Shown here piece by piece: positions 26,253 to 34,189 of a stretch of DNA of 64,000 nucleotides; the stretch's first letter is position 1, and the number at the start of each line of letters is the position of its first letter. This stretch comes from Pseudomonas sp. ANT_H4. GTDB taxonomy: Bacteria; Pseudomonadota; Gammaproteobacteria; Pseudomonadales; Pseudomonadaceae. The position numbers were made by a program, and so were the translations under genes. The notes below the pieces were generated by a model. That model searched no databases. It was not told the DNA's origin and was given only the letters and a program-made list of their open reading frames with translations. The stretch is taken from contig NZ_VOBG01000009.1 in the NCBI RefSeq assembly GCF_008369295.1, positions 62,001 to 126,000 of the forward strand, written 5' to 3'.

Positions 26253-26609
26253 ATGAGTAACGAAAAAAGTTCTTTCTGGTGGTCGCCTAAAGGATTAGCA
26301 GCGCTGGGTCTGATTGGTGCGGTCAGTTATTTTTTGCTGATGGAGCATCGCCAGCATGTGTTTGTATTTTTGCCGTTCCTAATCATTTTGCTGTGCCCGT
26401 TGATGCATATTTTTATGCACGGTGGACATGGTGGGCATGGTGGGCATGGTGGGCATGGTGGGCATGGTGGGCATGGTGGGCATGGTGGGCATGAGCAGGG
26501 CGGTGCAGATACGCCCAAGACTATGTCCGGAGACAGTGCCGCCGAGCGCGCCGCCTATCAGCGCGGGCTGGATACAGGCAAGCGCCAGACTGACCACCAT
26601 CAACACTAA
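26253..26609 (+). CDS. DUF2933-like protein with (GGH)8 repeat
   Basis: 118 residues. The N-terminal WWSPKGLAALGLIGAVSYFLLMEHRQHVF and CPLMHIFMHGGHGG match DUF2933 proteins. One or two membrane spans lead into eight Gly-Gly-His triplets (residues ~57-80) encoded by a 9-bp tandem repeat, then a soluble tail ending TDHHQH. The His array is a plausible metal sponge at the membrane surface. Repeat number is likely to vary between strains. Confidence 0.75.
   Translation: MSNEKSSFWWSPKGLAALGLIGAVSYFLLMEHRQHVFVFLPFLIILLCPLMHIFMHGGHGGHGGHGGHGGHGGHGGHGGHEQGGADTPKTMSGDSAAERAAYQRGLDTGKRQTDHHQH
26421..26492 (+). repeat. 9-bp in-frame tandem repeat GGTGGGCAT, eight units
   Basis: Eight consecutive units, the first with A in place of G (GGTGGACAT). 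Each adds one GGH triplet, so slippage changes His-array length without frameshift. Confidence 0.9.
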
Positions 26610-26620
26610 GGAGCTAGGTT

Positions 26621-27277
26621 ATGCACAATGAGTCCGCTTATGGTCTCTGGACTTTAGTAATAATAAATTCCGCTATTTTCATTTTTTTTGCGTTCAGCTT
26701 TACCAAGCCGCAAACCAAGGCCGATTGGCGCAGCCTAGGCGCATTCTCTGCGTTTGTGGTCGCGCTGTTCACCGAAATGTATGGCTTTCCACTGAGTATC
26801 TATTTTTTGTCGGGCTGGCTGGCTGAAAAATATCCGGGGGTGGATTTCCTATCCCATGAAAACGGCCATCTGTGGCATACCCTTTTGGGCTTTGAGGGTA
26901 ACGCCCACTGGGATCCGCTGCATATTGCCAGCAACGTAGTCATCGTACTGGGATTTTTTATGCTCTCCTCGGCGTGGGCGGTATTGCACAAGGCCCAACA
27001 AACCCGATCACTTGCTAGCACTGGCTGGTATGCCCGCTGCCGCCACCCGCAATACATCGCTTTTATTATGATTATGTTCGGCTTTTTATTGCAGTGGCCA
27101 ACGCTCCCCACGCTGGTGATGTTTCCAATATTGGTGGTGGTTTATTTGCGACTCGCCAAACGCGAAGAGCAAATGGCGTTAGCTGAGTTTGGCGACGAAT
27201 ACCGCGCATATATGCACAACACACCGGCCTGGATTCCCATGATCAAAACCTCTCTACCCAATGTCGACAGAACCTGA
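26621..27277 (+). CDS. Isoprenylcysteine carboxyl methyltransferase-like membrane protein
   Basis: 218 residues with five to six spans. The C-terminal signature YARCRHPQYIAFIMIMFGFLLQWPT plus KREEQMALAEFGDEYRAYM is the SAM-binding region of the ICMT/PEMT-like methyltransferase family. In bacteria its substrate is mostly unknown; members recur beside copper pumps and HMA proteins, as here. It starts 11 bp after the DUF2933 gene. Confidence 0.8.
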   Translation: MHNESAYGLWTLVIINSAIFIFFAFSFTKPQTKADWRSLGAFSAFVVALFTEMYGFPLSIYFLSGWLAEKYPGVDFLSHENGHLWHTLLGFEGNAHWDPLHIASNVVIVLGFFMLSSAWAVLHKAQQTRSLASTGWYARCRHPQYIAFIMIMFGFLLQWPTLPTLVMFPILVVVYLRLAKREEQMALAEFGDEYRAYMHNTPAWIPMIKTSLPNVDRT

Positions 27278-27288
27278 GGAAGGCAGTC

Positions 27289-27563
27289 ATGAAAAAGTTA
27301 ATTACTAGCATCGCCATCGCCGCCGCAGTAGCCACCCCCGTTGGTGCCAATGATGATGGACCAGGCGCAGATGATGAAAACGCATGAACACATGAACACA
27401 TGCATGGAATGAAAAAATGATGGCTGAAGTAAAGCAAGAAACATAATGCGGAAAAACGCCAAGTGCTGATAGAAAAAAACATAAGTGAATCGATGCTCGT
27501 ATGAGCATGATGATGCCGATGGGCTCGGCAAATAATAGTCAGACTGACCATGCCCATGACTAA
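27289..27563 (+). pseudogene. Frameshifted Met/His-rich periplasmic metal-binding protein
   Basis: A clean signal peptide (MKKLITSIAIAAAVATPVGA) starts at 27289 with GAGGAAGG upstream. The frame then shifts near 27348: the second frame reads MMMDQAQMMKTHEHMNTCME, later pieces read MMAEVKQET and AEKRQVL, and the end reads MSMMMPMGSANNSQTDHAHD before TAA. At least three frameshifts separate the pieces, so a Met/His-rich copper-binding protein has decayed. Sequencing error in a repetitive stretch is possible but unlikely for all of them. A similar intact Met-rich protein is at 49343. Confidence 0.7.
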
Positions 27564-27631
27564 CAGCTGACGACCAGCGTGCTGCTTGCAGCGATGGAGC
27601 TAATAACGTGAAAGAGACAGAGGAAAAACCA

Positions 27632-27925
27632 ATGGAAACTTTGATTATTAAGATTGATGGCATGCACTGTGGCAGCTGTGTGGCCGGTGTGGAAAAAGCA
27701 TTAATACAGGTAAACGGCGTGCAATCAGCCGCCGTTTACCTGGAAGCGGGGCAAGCGACGGTTACCTACGACCCGGCTTATGTCAGTACGGCCGATCTCG
27801 TCTCGGCAGTCGTTACTGCCGGTTACTCGGCTCGCGCCAATGCCGAACCGGCACCCGCTCCAGCTCCAGCTCAGAGCGGGCATTGTGGTAGCGGCAGTGG
27901 CAAGAGCAAAGGCGGGTGCTGTTAG
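27632..27925 (+). CDS. Heavy-metal-associated domain protein (copper chaperone-like)
   Basis: 97 residues from ATG 27632 (GAGGAA upstream; a GTG at 27608 would add eight). One HMA domain with GMHCGSCVAGVEKAL binds a single Cu(I), followed by an Ala-Pro linker and a Cys/His/Gly tail (GHCGSGSGKSKGGCC) that may be a second site. Likely a cytoplasmic chaperone for CopA. Confidence 0.85.
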   Translation: METLIIKIDGMHCGSCVAGVEKALIQVNGVQSAAVYLEAGQATVTYDPAYVSTADLVSAVVTAGYSARANAEPAPAPAPAQSGHCGSGSGKSKGGCC

Positions 27926-28115
27926 TTGTAAGTGGTCATATTTCCCGGCGCAGGTGCTGACGGAAATGGGCAAGCCGATTACACCACCGATAACCCTGAT
28001 GGGCAGGGTTATCGAAGCGGGTCAGAGTGCCGTTGGCCCGCTTCGATCTGTCCGTGGGCGCCGTTGTCAATAGTGTATCTGCAGTCAAACGATTGGAACC
28101 CAATGGGGGTTAATG

Positions 28116-28484
28116 ATGAGCGAAAGCAAGCATCGTCTGGGCGTTTCAGAAACCAATTTGGTCGTGCGCCACCTCAAACTTGCACCTCAGAACCTGGGGC
28201 GCGTTGAGGACGCGATTAAAGAAATCGACAACATTTACGGCTTGGATGGCGTGTCTTACGACGAGAAATCACAGGTGCTGAACCTGGCCTACGATGCCTC
28301 ACGCATCAGCATCGACTGTGTCGAGGAGGTGTTGGGCCAGTTCCAGATTGAGGTGGGGCACGGTTGGTGGACGCATTTCAAGGAGGGTCACTACCGTTTT
28401 GTCGATCAGAACGTCAAAGATAACGCCGCGCACCAGCCCTGGAGCTGCCATCAAACGCCACCGGGGGCTAAGCGCAAGCCTTAA
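28116..28484 (+). CDS. Hypothetical protein with degenerate HMA-like fold
   Basis: 122 residues. GGGGG lies six bases upstream of ATG 28116. Residues 15-85 look like a beta-alpha-beta-beta-alpha-beta ferredoxin-like domain (NLVVRHLKLAPQNLGRVEDAIKEI, GVSYDEKSQVLNLAYDAS, CVEEVL), with no CxxC. The tail has WSCHQT. It sits last in the copA series and may be an accessory metal protein; the function is not known. Confidence 0.5.
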   Translation: MSESKHRLGVSETNLVVRHLKLAPQNLGRVEDAIKEIDNIYGLDGVSYDEKSQVLNLAYDASRISIDCVEEVLGQFQIEVGHGWWTHFKEGHYRFVDQNVKDNAAHQPWSCHQTPPGAKRKP

Positions 28485-28496
28485 CTGGAGATGATG

Positions 28497-28820
28497 ATGG
28501 ATGCTAACTCCCCGTTGGTTCTGGTGGACATGGGCATCGACACTCAGCAGGAACCTGTGTGGTACATGCGCAGTGATTGCCATGTGTATCGCGCCGAAGG
28601 ATTTTCGGCCAGCAGCAGGGTACTGACAAAGGCTGCGCGCCCGCGTGGATTGCCAGTTTGAACGTAGTGGATGATCGGGTGTTGGCGGGTAGTGAAGTCG
28701 GGATTGTCTGGCCTGGGGTAGGGCAGTGAATCTGAGCCCTACCGATGATCTGCTGAGATGCATTGAGCGCGCTCTTGATCTGGACGCTGAGGAGCTACTG
28801 TTTACCCAAGTAAGCGCCAC
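28497..28820 (+). pseudogene. Remnant of a thymidine/AMP phosphorylase-like gene (N-terminus)
   Basis: The first frame reads PLVLVDMGIDTQQEPVWYMR...CHVYRAEGFSASSRVL and stops after 54 codons. Another frame then reads LNVVDDRVLAGSEVG and LSPTDDLLRCIERALDL. Together they resemble the N-terminal region of the thymidine phosphorylase family proteins that sometimes neighbour ppk2 genes. Frameshifts and loss of the rest make it non-functional. The family call is from memory and is moderate. Confidence 0.4.
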
Positions 28821-28867
28821 CGGGGGCTGGCATCCAACCGCGTGCCGTAGGTGTGCCTCTTGATTAA

Positions 28868-28990
28868 CTCCGCTTCAGCAGCTGAAAAAAGCTCTCAGCT
28901 ACGGCATTTTCGTGACAGTTACCGCCTCGACTCATGCTGCCAATCAGGTTGGTTACCTCCTGAGAACTGCGCCAGTTGGTGATGCCGCCC
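28868..28990 (-). pseudogene. IS3-family transposase fragment (OrfB C-terminal)
   Basis: The minus strand reads GSMSRGGNCHENAVAESFFQLLKR, the conserved GSMSRxGNCxDNA...ESFF block of IS3-family integrase-like transposases, then a stop. Neither IS end nor the DDE Asp residues remain. Confidence 0.8.
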
Positions 28991-29053
28991 TGATTTAGGT
29001 GCGGTCAATCGCAGTGTCTTGAAGTTGATAGACAGGTGATTAGCAAGCCATAC

Positions 29054-30304
29054 TCACCCAACGACTCTTGCAATTTTCTTTAAAATTTCTTTGTTGTCGC
29101 CAAGTTTGCAAATTGCATCGCAGTGCTTACGCAATTCCGAAAATACGATATAGCTAATTTCAATATTGTTATTTTTAATTGCAGGGCGGCTCAATTGTGA
29201 TATTAGCTCTTGCTCTCTGCTGTCTGGAACTATAAGGAATAGTGAGGAAGGATCTTCCGGAAAGGAAAAGTGCAAGTCCGTAAGACGAAGAATTCCGGAG
29301 TATATGGACGTGCTTTTTTCCACCTCAAAAGCACATACAATTTTGTTGGTGTCTTTTTCAAACCAAATTACGTCAATTAGAGCGATGGTGTTATTTGTTT
29401 CTTTGTCAATTCCGATATAGGGGAATTTTGGCAAGCTAATAAATGAAAAATTATTGCCTGCATGGCATCTCGATCGGTCATTTGATGCGCTAATTACATC
29501 ATAACCTAACGAGTGGCCGATTTTCAGAAGATGATATTGCATTTCTGTATGCAAATTTTCCTCCTCTTTTTCATCAGCAACTTCTTTATGGCGTTTTTTT
29601 ATTAATTTATTAATTTTTTCCTGTTCTTTCTCGGAAAGAGCACCCTCATCTCCGATCATGATTTTTTTAAGGCCGATGTCAAACAAGAAACCAGAAAATG
29701 CGCCAAGATCTTTAGAGAATACACTTCTGTACTGAGTGTTTTTTTCTAGAATTACTTCCCGCATACGAAGATATTCTTTCCACGAGCCCAGCTTAACGTT
29801 CTCTTTGAATAAATAATTAAACCCATTAACGATTGCAGTATTGAATGGAGGTATTATTTCCGGATGTAGAAAGTAAATAATGTTGGCGACGGCTGGCCCC
29901 AGCCCTTTGATGCCACATTGATCAAGTAGAATTATTTCCTTTAGTACTTGTTCTTCTTTTTTAGCCTTGATGACATTTTCAAGGAATTGTCCGAATGCTA
30001 CTTTATTCTCTTCGTTTTCATATATATCTGGAATTCTAAGTTTTGGTTTCCAGTAGAAGGCGTGTGAAGCGCCGATAAATATTTGCTTTTGCTCGGTAAT
30101 GCAGTTAAGTACAAATTCTAAACTGGAGTGCTTAAAGTCGTTGCCAAACTCTTTTGTCTTGATGTCCTGTATTATGGTGTGAATGCCGCGTCGAATTGAA
30201 CGAAAGGCTTTAAGGCGCTCATCGTTATTAACAAACCAAGTGTTGAATACTGATTCATCGTCCTTCTTATATCTGATAATTAACTCATGTAAATTCATGC
30301 TCAT
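29054..30304 (-). CDS. HhH plus PD-(D/E)xK-like protein, possible defence nuclease
   Basis: 416 residues, AT-rich (unlike its neighbours), with GAGAGAT upstream of ATG 30304. The N-terminal half has a helix-hairpin-helix-like segment IKGLGPAVANIIYFLHPEIIPP near residue 135. After a charged coiled coil (SEKEQEKINKLIKKRHKEVADEKEEE) the C-terminal half has ALIDVIWFEKDTNKIVCAFEVEKST, which fits a PD-(D/E)xK nuclease active site (Asp...Glu-x-Glu/Lys). No methyltransferase partner is next to it. A restriction-like or abortive-infection role is inferred from the fold and composition. Confidence 0.5.
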   Translation of the reverse strand: MSMNLHELIIRYKKDDESVFNTWFVNNDERLKAFRSIRRGIHTIIQDIKTKEFGNDFKHSSLEFVLNCITEQKQIFIGASHAFYWKPKLRIPDIYENEENKVAFGQFLENVIKAKKEEQVLKEIILLDQCGIKGLGPAVANIIYFLHPEIIPPFNTAIVNGFNYLFKENVKLGSWKEYLRMREVILEKNTQYRSVFSKDLGAFSGFLFDIGLKKIMIGDEGALSEKEQEKINKLIKKRHKEVADEKEEENLHTEMQYHLLKIGHSLGYDVISASNDRSRCHAGNNFSFISLPKFPYIGIDKETNNTIALIDVIWFEKDTNKIVCAFEVEKSTSIYSGILRLTDLHFSFPEDPSSLFLIVPDSREQELISQLSRPAIKNNNIEISYIVFSELRKHCDAICKLGDNKEILKKIARVVG

Positions 30305-31045
30305 TTATCTCTCTTAAACTTGCCATTGCACATAACGCTCAGGTTAAGGGGCTGGCTTTAGCCGGCCCCAGTGGGCAAAGCGAACGATTTAAGTGCTGTA
30401 ATTGACTCTCCTGCGCCACACTTATTCGCACCTCTTGCGTGTGACACGAGGTCTGGAGGGTAGCAGCGATGATCAAGCGAATTACAGTTGATTTGGCCAA
30501 GTCCGTTTACCAAATTGCTGGGAGCGAGTGTCTGGGTCTGTGTCGGTCAGGTGAGTCAGCGGAAGCGGCTGAGCCGAACGGTGTTTGGACAATATGTACA
30601 TGATCAGTCCGAGTCGGTAGTGGGTAATGGAAGCCTGCAACACGGCGCATTACCGGGCCCGCGTAGCGAAATCACTCGGGGATCAAGTGCTCCTGCTGCA
30701 TGCGAGTTATGTAACCCTGTCGGCGGTGTAACAAGGCCGATTGAAACGACTGGCGTACGTGGATCTACCCGAACGGCGAGGAACGTCACTCGCAACAGAT
30801 AACCGTCGCGGTTGATGCCGAGCAGTTTCTACAAATGTGGAAGAGCACCAAGGAGCGTGGCTGATGTTAACGATCAATATTGAGTCACACAGGCACTCAG
30901 TGTCTCCCGTCTGCTGCTGATGCTCAGCCTCTCGGACAGCCAAGCCGATGAAGCAGATCATCGGGGCGCACTATTGGTTTCTGGGCTTCCATCGACGGAT
31001 ACGTTGATTACATAGCAGACGTGGAAAGCCCGAAACACCCCTGTA
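30305..31045. other. Degenerate stretch with IS remnants
   Basis: The gap between the nuclease-like gene and cusA contains the IS110-family remnant (own entry). A short frame ending near 30863 (GEERHSQQITVAVDAEQFLQ) is not assigned to a family. No intact gene is seen. Confidence 0.55.
30469..30740 (+). pseudogene. IS110-family transposase fragment (N-terminal)
   Basis: It starts MIKRITVDLAKSVYQIA, the DEDD-type N-terminus of IS110 transposases. A frameshift follows, and the next frame reads RKRLSRTVFGQYVHDQSESVV, and another shift leads to the HYWAR-like and HASYV segments. The remainder of the transposase is absent. Confidence 0.75.
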
Positions 31046-34000
31046 CTAAATGGAAAGTTTGCTCCGCCGCGTCTCCTGAAGGATGAGTACCCAGCCGTAA
31101 ATCACAGGCAATACCAAAAGCGAGAGAATAGTTGCGCTGATCATGCCCCCGATCATGGGCGCTGCAATGCGTTTCATGACATCCGAGCCCGTTCCTTCCC
31201 CCCACATGATCGGTACCAGGCCAGCGATCACGGCTACCGCCGTCATGGCAATGGGGCGCACGCGTTGCGTGGTACCGAGAGAAACGGCACTCATGATTTC
31301 GGCGGCACTTAAATACCCACTACCTTCAGCACGAAGCTTGGCGATGGCCTGATCGATAAAAGTCATCACCAACACACCGATTTCAGCGGAAACACCGGCC
31401 AGCGCAATGAAGCCTACCGCCACCGTTATCGACATGTTGTAGCCGAGCAGCCAGACCATCCAGAATCCGCCGATCAAGGCAAATGGAATGGATAGCATCA
31501 CCACGGTAGGCGCCGTCAAGTTGCGGAAATTGAAGTAGAGCAGCAGGAAAATGGTTAACAGGGTGAGCGGGACAACTACTTTTAAGCGAGCGTTAGCACG
31601 CTCCATGTATTCGAATTGGCCTGACCAGACCAAGGAGTATCCAGCCGGTATGTTGATCGTGCTTTCCACCTGCTTTTTCGCAGCAACCACATAGCCGCCG
31701 ATGTCGCTGGTCTTGATGTCCACATAAACCCAAGCATTGGGGGTGGCGTTTTCCGTTTTCACCGAGGGAGGGCCGCGCTTAAGACTCAGTTCTGCTACCA
31801 AGGAAAGGGGGATCTGCGCTCCTGTCGGGGTGGCAATCAGCACCCGTTTCAAAGCTTCCATGTTATCGCGCAACTCGCGCGGATATCGCAAGTTAACGGG
31901 GTAGCGCTCCAGTCCTTCGACGGTTTCGGTCACGTTCATACCGCCAATGGCAGATTGCACCACATCCTGCACATCGCCCACGGTCAGACCGTAGCGGGCA
32001 GCCACTTCGCGCTTGATATCAAAGTCTAGATAGTACCCACCAGCAGCTTTATCGGCGAATGCCGACAATGTATCTGGCAACTTTTTCAAGGTTCTCTCGA
32101 TCTCACCGGCGACCTTCTCCAATACATTTAGATCGGGGCCGGAGACCTTGACCCCGATTGGTGTTTTGATGCCGGTAGAGAGCATGTCGCTACGGGTTTT
32201 GATCGGGTAAGTCCAAGCATTTGCTACACCGGGAAAGTTGATCGCCTTGTCCATTTCCTGCATCAACTCTTTTGTAGTTTTTTCAGGATTTGGCCACAGC
32301 GACTTTTCTTTCAGGCGGATGGTTGTTTCCATCATAGCTAAGGGGGCTGGATCGGTAGCGTTTTGTGCTCGACCAATTTTTCCGAACACATGGTGAACTT
32401 CGGGGAAGGTCGCCAGGATCTTGTCGGTCTGTTGCAACAGTTCCTTTGCCTTGGTGATGGAAATGCCGGGATAAGTGCTCGGCATGTACAATACATCGCC
32501 CTCATCCAGTGGTGGCATGAACTCCGATCCCGTTTTCATAACCGGATAAATTGTCGCCGCCAACATCAGCAGTGCAAGCAAGACCGTCATTGCACGCCAG
32601 CGAATGGCAAATCCTAGCAGCGGGCCGTGCAAGCGTTTCAGCCCGATATTGATCAGATTCCGATCTTCACTTGGGATTTTCCCGCGAATCAGCAGCCCCA
32701 TCAATACCGGCACCAGAGTGACAGCCAGCAACGCTGCTGCGGCCATGGAATAGGTTTTGGTAAAGGCCAATGGTGAGAACAATCGCCCTTCCTGCGCCTG
32801 CAGGGTGAATACCGGCAGAAACGACACGGTAATAATCAACAGCGAGAAGAACAGGGCGGGGCCGACTTCTTTGGACGCTGTAGCGATCGCCGTCCATCTT
32901 GCGCCGGGGTTGTTGCCCGCTTCGCCGAGATGCTCAAGATGCTTGTGAGCGTTCTCAATCATAACGATCGCACCATCAATCATCGCGCCAATGGCAATGG
33001 CGATACCACCCAGCGACATGATGTTGGCGGACAAACCCTGCCAACGCATGACTATGAATGCGATCAAAATGCCGACTGGCAGGGTAATAATGGCCACCAG
33101 CGCGCTTCTGGCGTGCATCAAAAAGACGAGGCAGATCACTGCGACAACGATGAATTCCTCGATTAACTTATCTTTGAGGTTGTCCACCGCACGTTCTATC
33201 AAGTCACCGCGATCATATACGGAAACAATCTCGACACCTTCGGGCAGCCCTTTCTTGAGTGTGTCCAGTTTCTCGCGCACAGCCTTAATAGTGGCTAAGG
33301 CGTTCTCGCCATAACGCATAATAACGATGCCGCCGGCTACTTCGCCGTCGCCATTGAGTTCAACCAGGCCCCGGCGCAGTTCGGGACCGATATGAATGTT
33401 TGCCACTTGCTTCAGATAAATCGGCGTGCCACTTGTATCCACGCCGACGGGTATTACTTCCAGGTCGTGCAGGCTCTTGATGTAGCCGCGTGCGCGAACC
33501 ATATATTCAGTTTCGCCCATTTCTACTAGACGACCGCCCACATCATTGTTACTGCGCTGAATCGCCTGCTTAACCTTTGCGAGAGGAATGTTGTAGGCCC
33601 GCAGTGCGTCCGGCTTGACTTCGACTTGATACTGCTTGACATATCCACCGATGGAAGCGACTTCGGAGACGCCTTCCACAGTCTGTAGCGGATAACGCAA
33701 ATACCAGTCCTGGATGGAGCGCAGTTGAGATAAATCATGTCGGCCCGATTTATCCACCAGTGCGTATTCGTAGACCCAGCCGACACCGGTAGCATCTGGC
33801 CCCAACTTGGGAGCCACATTGGCGGGCAGGCGATCAGCGGCGTAGTTAAGATATTCGAGCACACGGGTGCGGGCCCAATACATGTCGGTGCCGTCTTCGA
33901 AAATTACATAGACCATGGAAAAACCAAAAAACGAATAGCCACGCACTACTTTGGTTTTCGGTACGGACAGCATCGCCGTGGTCAGCGGGTAGGTCACCTG

Positions 34001-34189
34001 ATCTTCCACTACCTGTGGTGCCTGGCCGGGGAAGCCGGTAAAGACGATGACCTGCACATCAGAAAGATCGGGAATGGCATCCAGTGGCGTGGATCTCATC
34101 GCCTGGTAACCGGCGAACGTTATCAGTAGCATTGCAATAAGAACCATGAAGCGGTTCTTGATCGATGCATCAATCAGCGCATGTATCAT
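31046..34189 (-). CDS. cusA: Cu(I)/Ag(I) efflux RND pump CusA
   Basis: 1,047 residues. It opens MIHALIDASIKNRFMVLIAM and has the RND permease layout of two sets of membrane spans with large periplasmic loops. The segment AWTYPIKTRSDMLSTGIKTPIG contains the Met-bearing signature that separates monovalent-ion Cus pumps from the Zn/Co/Cd CzcA group. The transmembrane proton relay segment (GAMIDGAIVMIENAHKHLE) is present. It pumps Cu(I) from the periplasm or cytoplasm through CusC. It overlaps cusB by 4 bp (ATGA). A CusF gene is not present. Confidence 0.93.
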   Translation of the reverse strand: MIHALIDASIKNRFMVLIAMLLITFAGYQAMRSTPLDAIPDLSDVQVIVFTGFPGQAPQVVEDQVTYPLTTAMLSVPKTKVVRGYSFFGFSMVYVIFEDGTDMYWARTRVLEYLNYAADRLPANVAPKLGPDATGVGWVYEYALVDKSGRHDLSQLRSIQDWYLRYPLQTVEGVSEVASIGGYVKQYQVEVKPDALRAYNIPLAKVKQAIQRSNNDVGGRLVEMGETEYMVRARGYIKSLHDLEVIPVGVDTSGTPIYLKQVANIHIGPELRRGLVELNGDGEVAGGIVIMRYGENALATIKAVREKLDTLKKGLPEGVEIVSVYDRGDLIERAVDNLKDKLIEEFIVVAVICLVFLMHARSALVAIITLPVGILIAFIVMRWQGLSANIMSLGGIAIAIGAMIDGAIVMIENAHKHLEHLGEAGNNPGARWTAIATASKEVGPALFFSLLIITVSFLPVFTLQAQEGRLFSPLAFTKTYSMAAAALLAVTLVPVLMGLLIRGKIPSEDRNLINIGLKRLHGPLLGFAIRWRAMTVLLALLMLAATIYPVMKTGSEFMPPLDEGDVLYMPSTYPGISITKAKELLQQTDKILATFPEVHHVFGKIGRAQNATDPAPLAMMETTIRLKEKSLWPNPEKTTKELMQEMDKAINFPGVANAWTYPIKTRSDMLSTGIKTPIGVKVSGPDLNVLEKVAGEIERTLKKLPDTLSAFADKAAGGYYLDFDIKREVAARYGLTVGDVQDVVQSAIGGMNVTETVEGLERYPVNLRYPRELRDNMEALKRVLIATPTGAQIPLSLVAELSLKRGPPSVKTENATPNAWVYVDIKTSDIGGYVVAAKKQVESTINIPAGYSLVWSGQFEYMERANARLKVVVPLTLLTIFLLLYFNFRNLTAPTVVMLSIPFALIGGFWMVWLLGYNMSITVAVGFIALAGVSAEIGVLVMTFIDQAIAKLRAEGSGYLSAAEIMSAVSLGTTQRVRPIAMTAVAVIAGLVPIMWGEGTGSDVMKRIAAPMIGGMISATILSLLVLPVIYGWVLILQETRRSKLSI

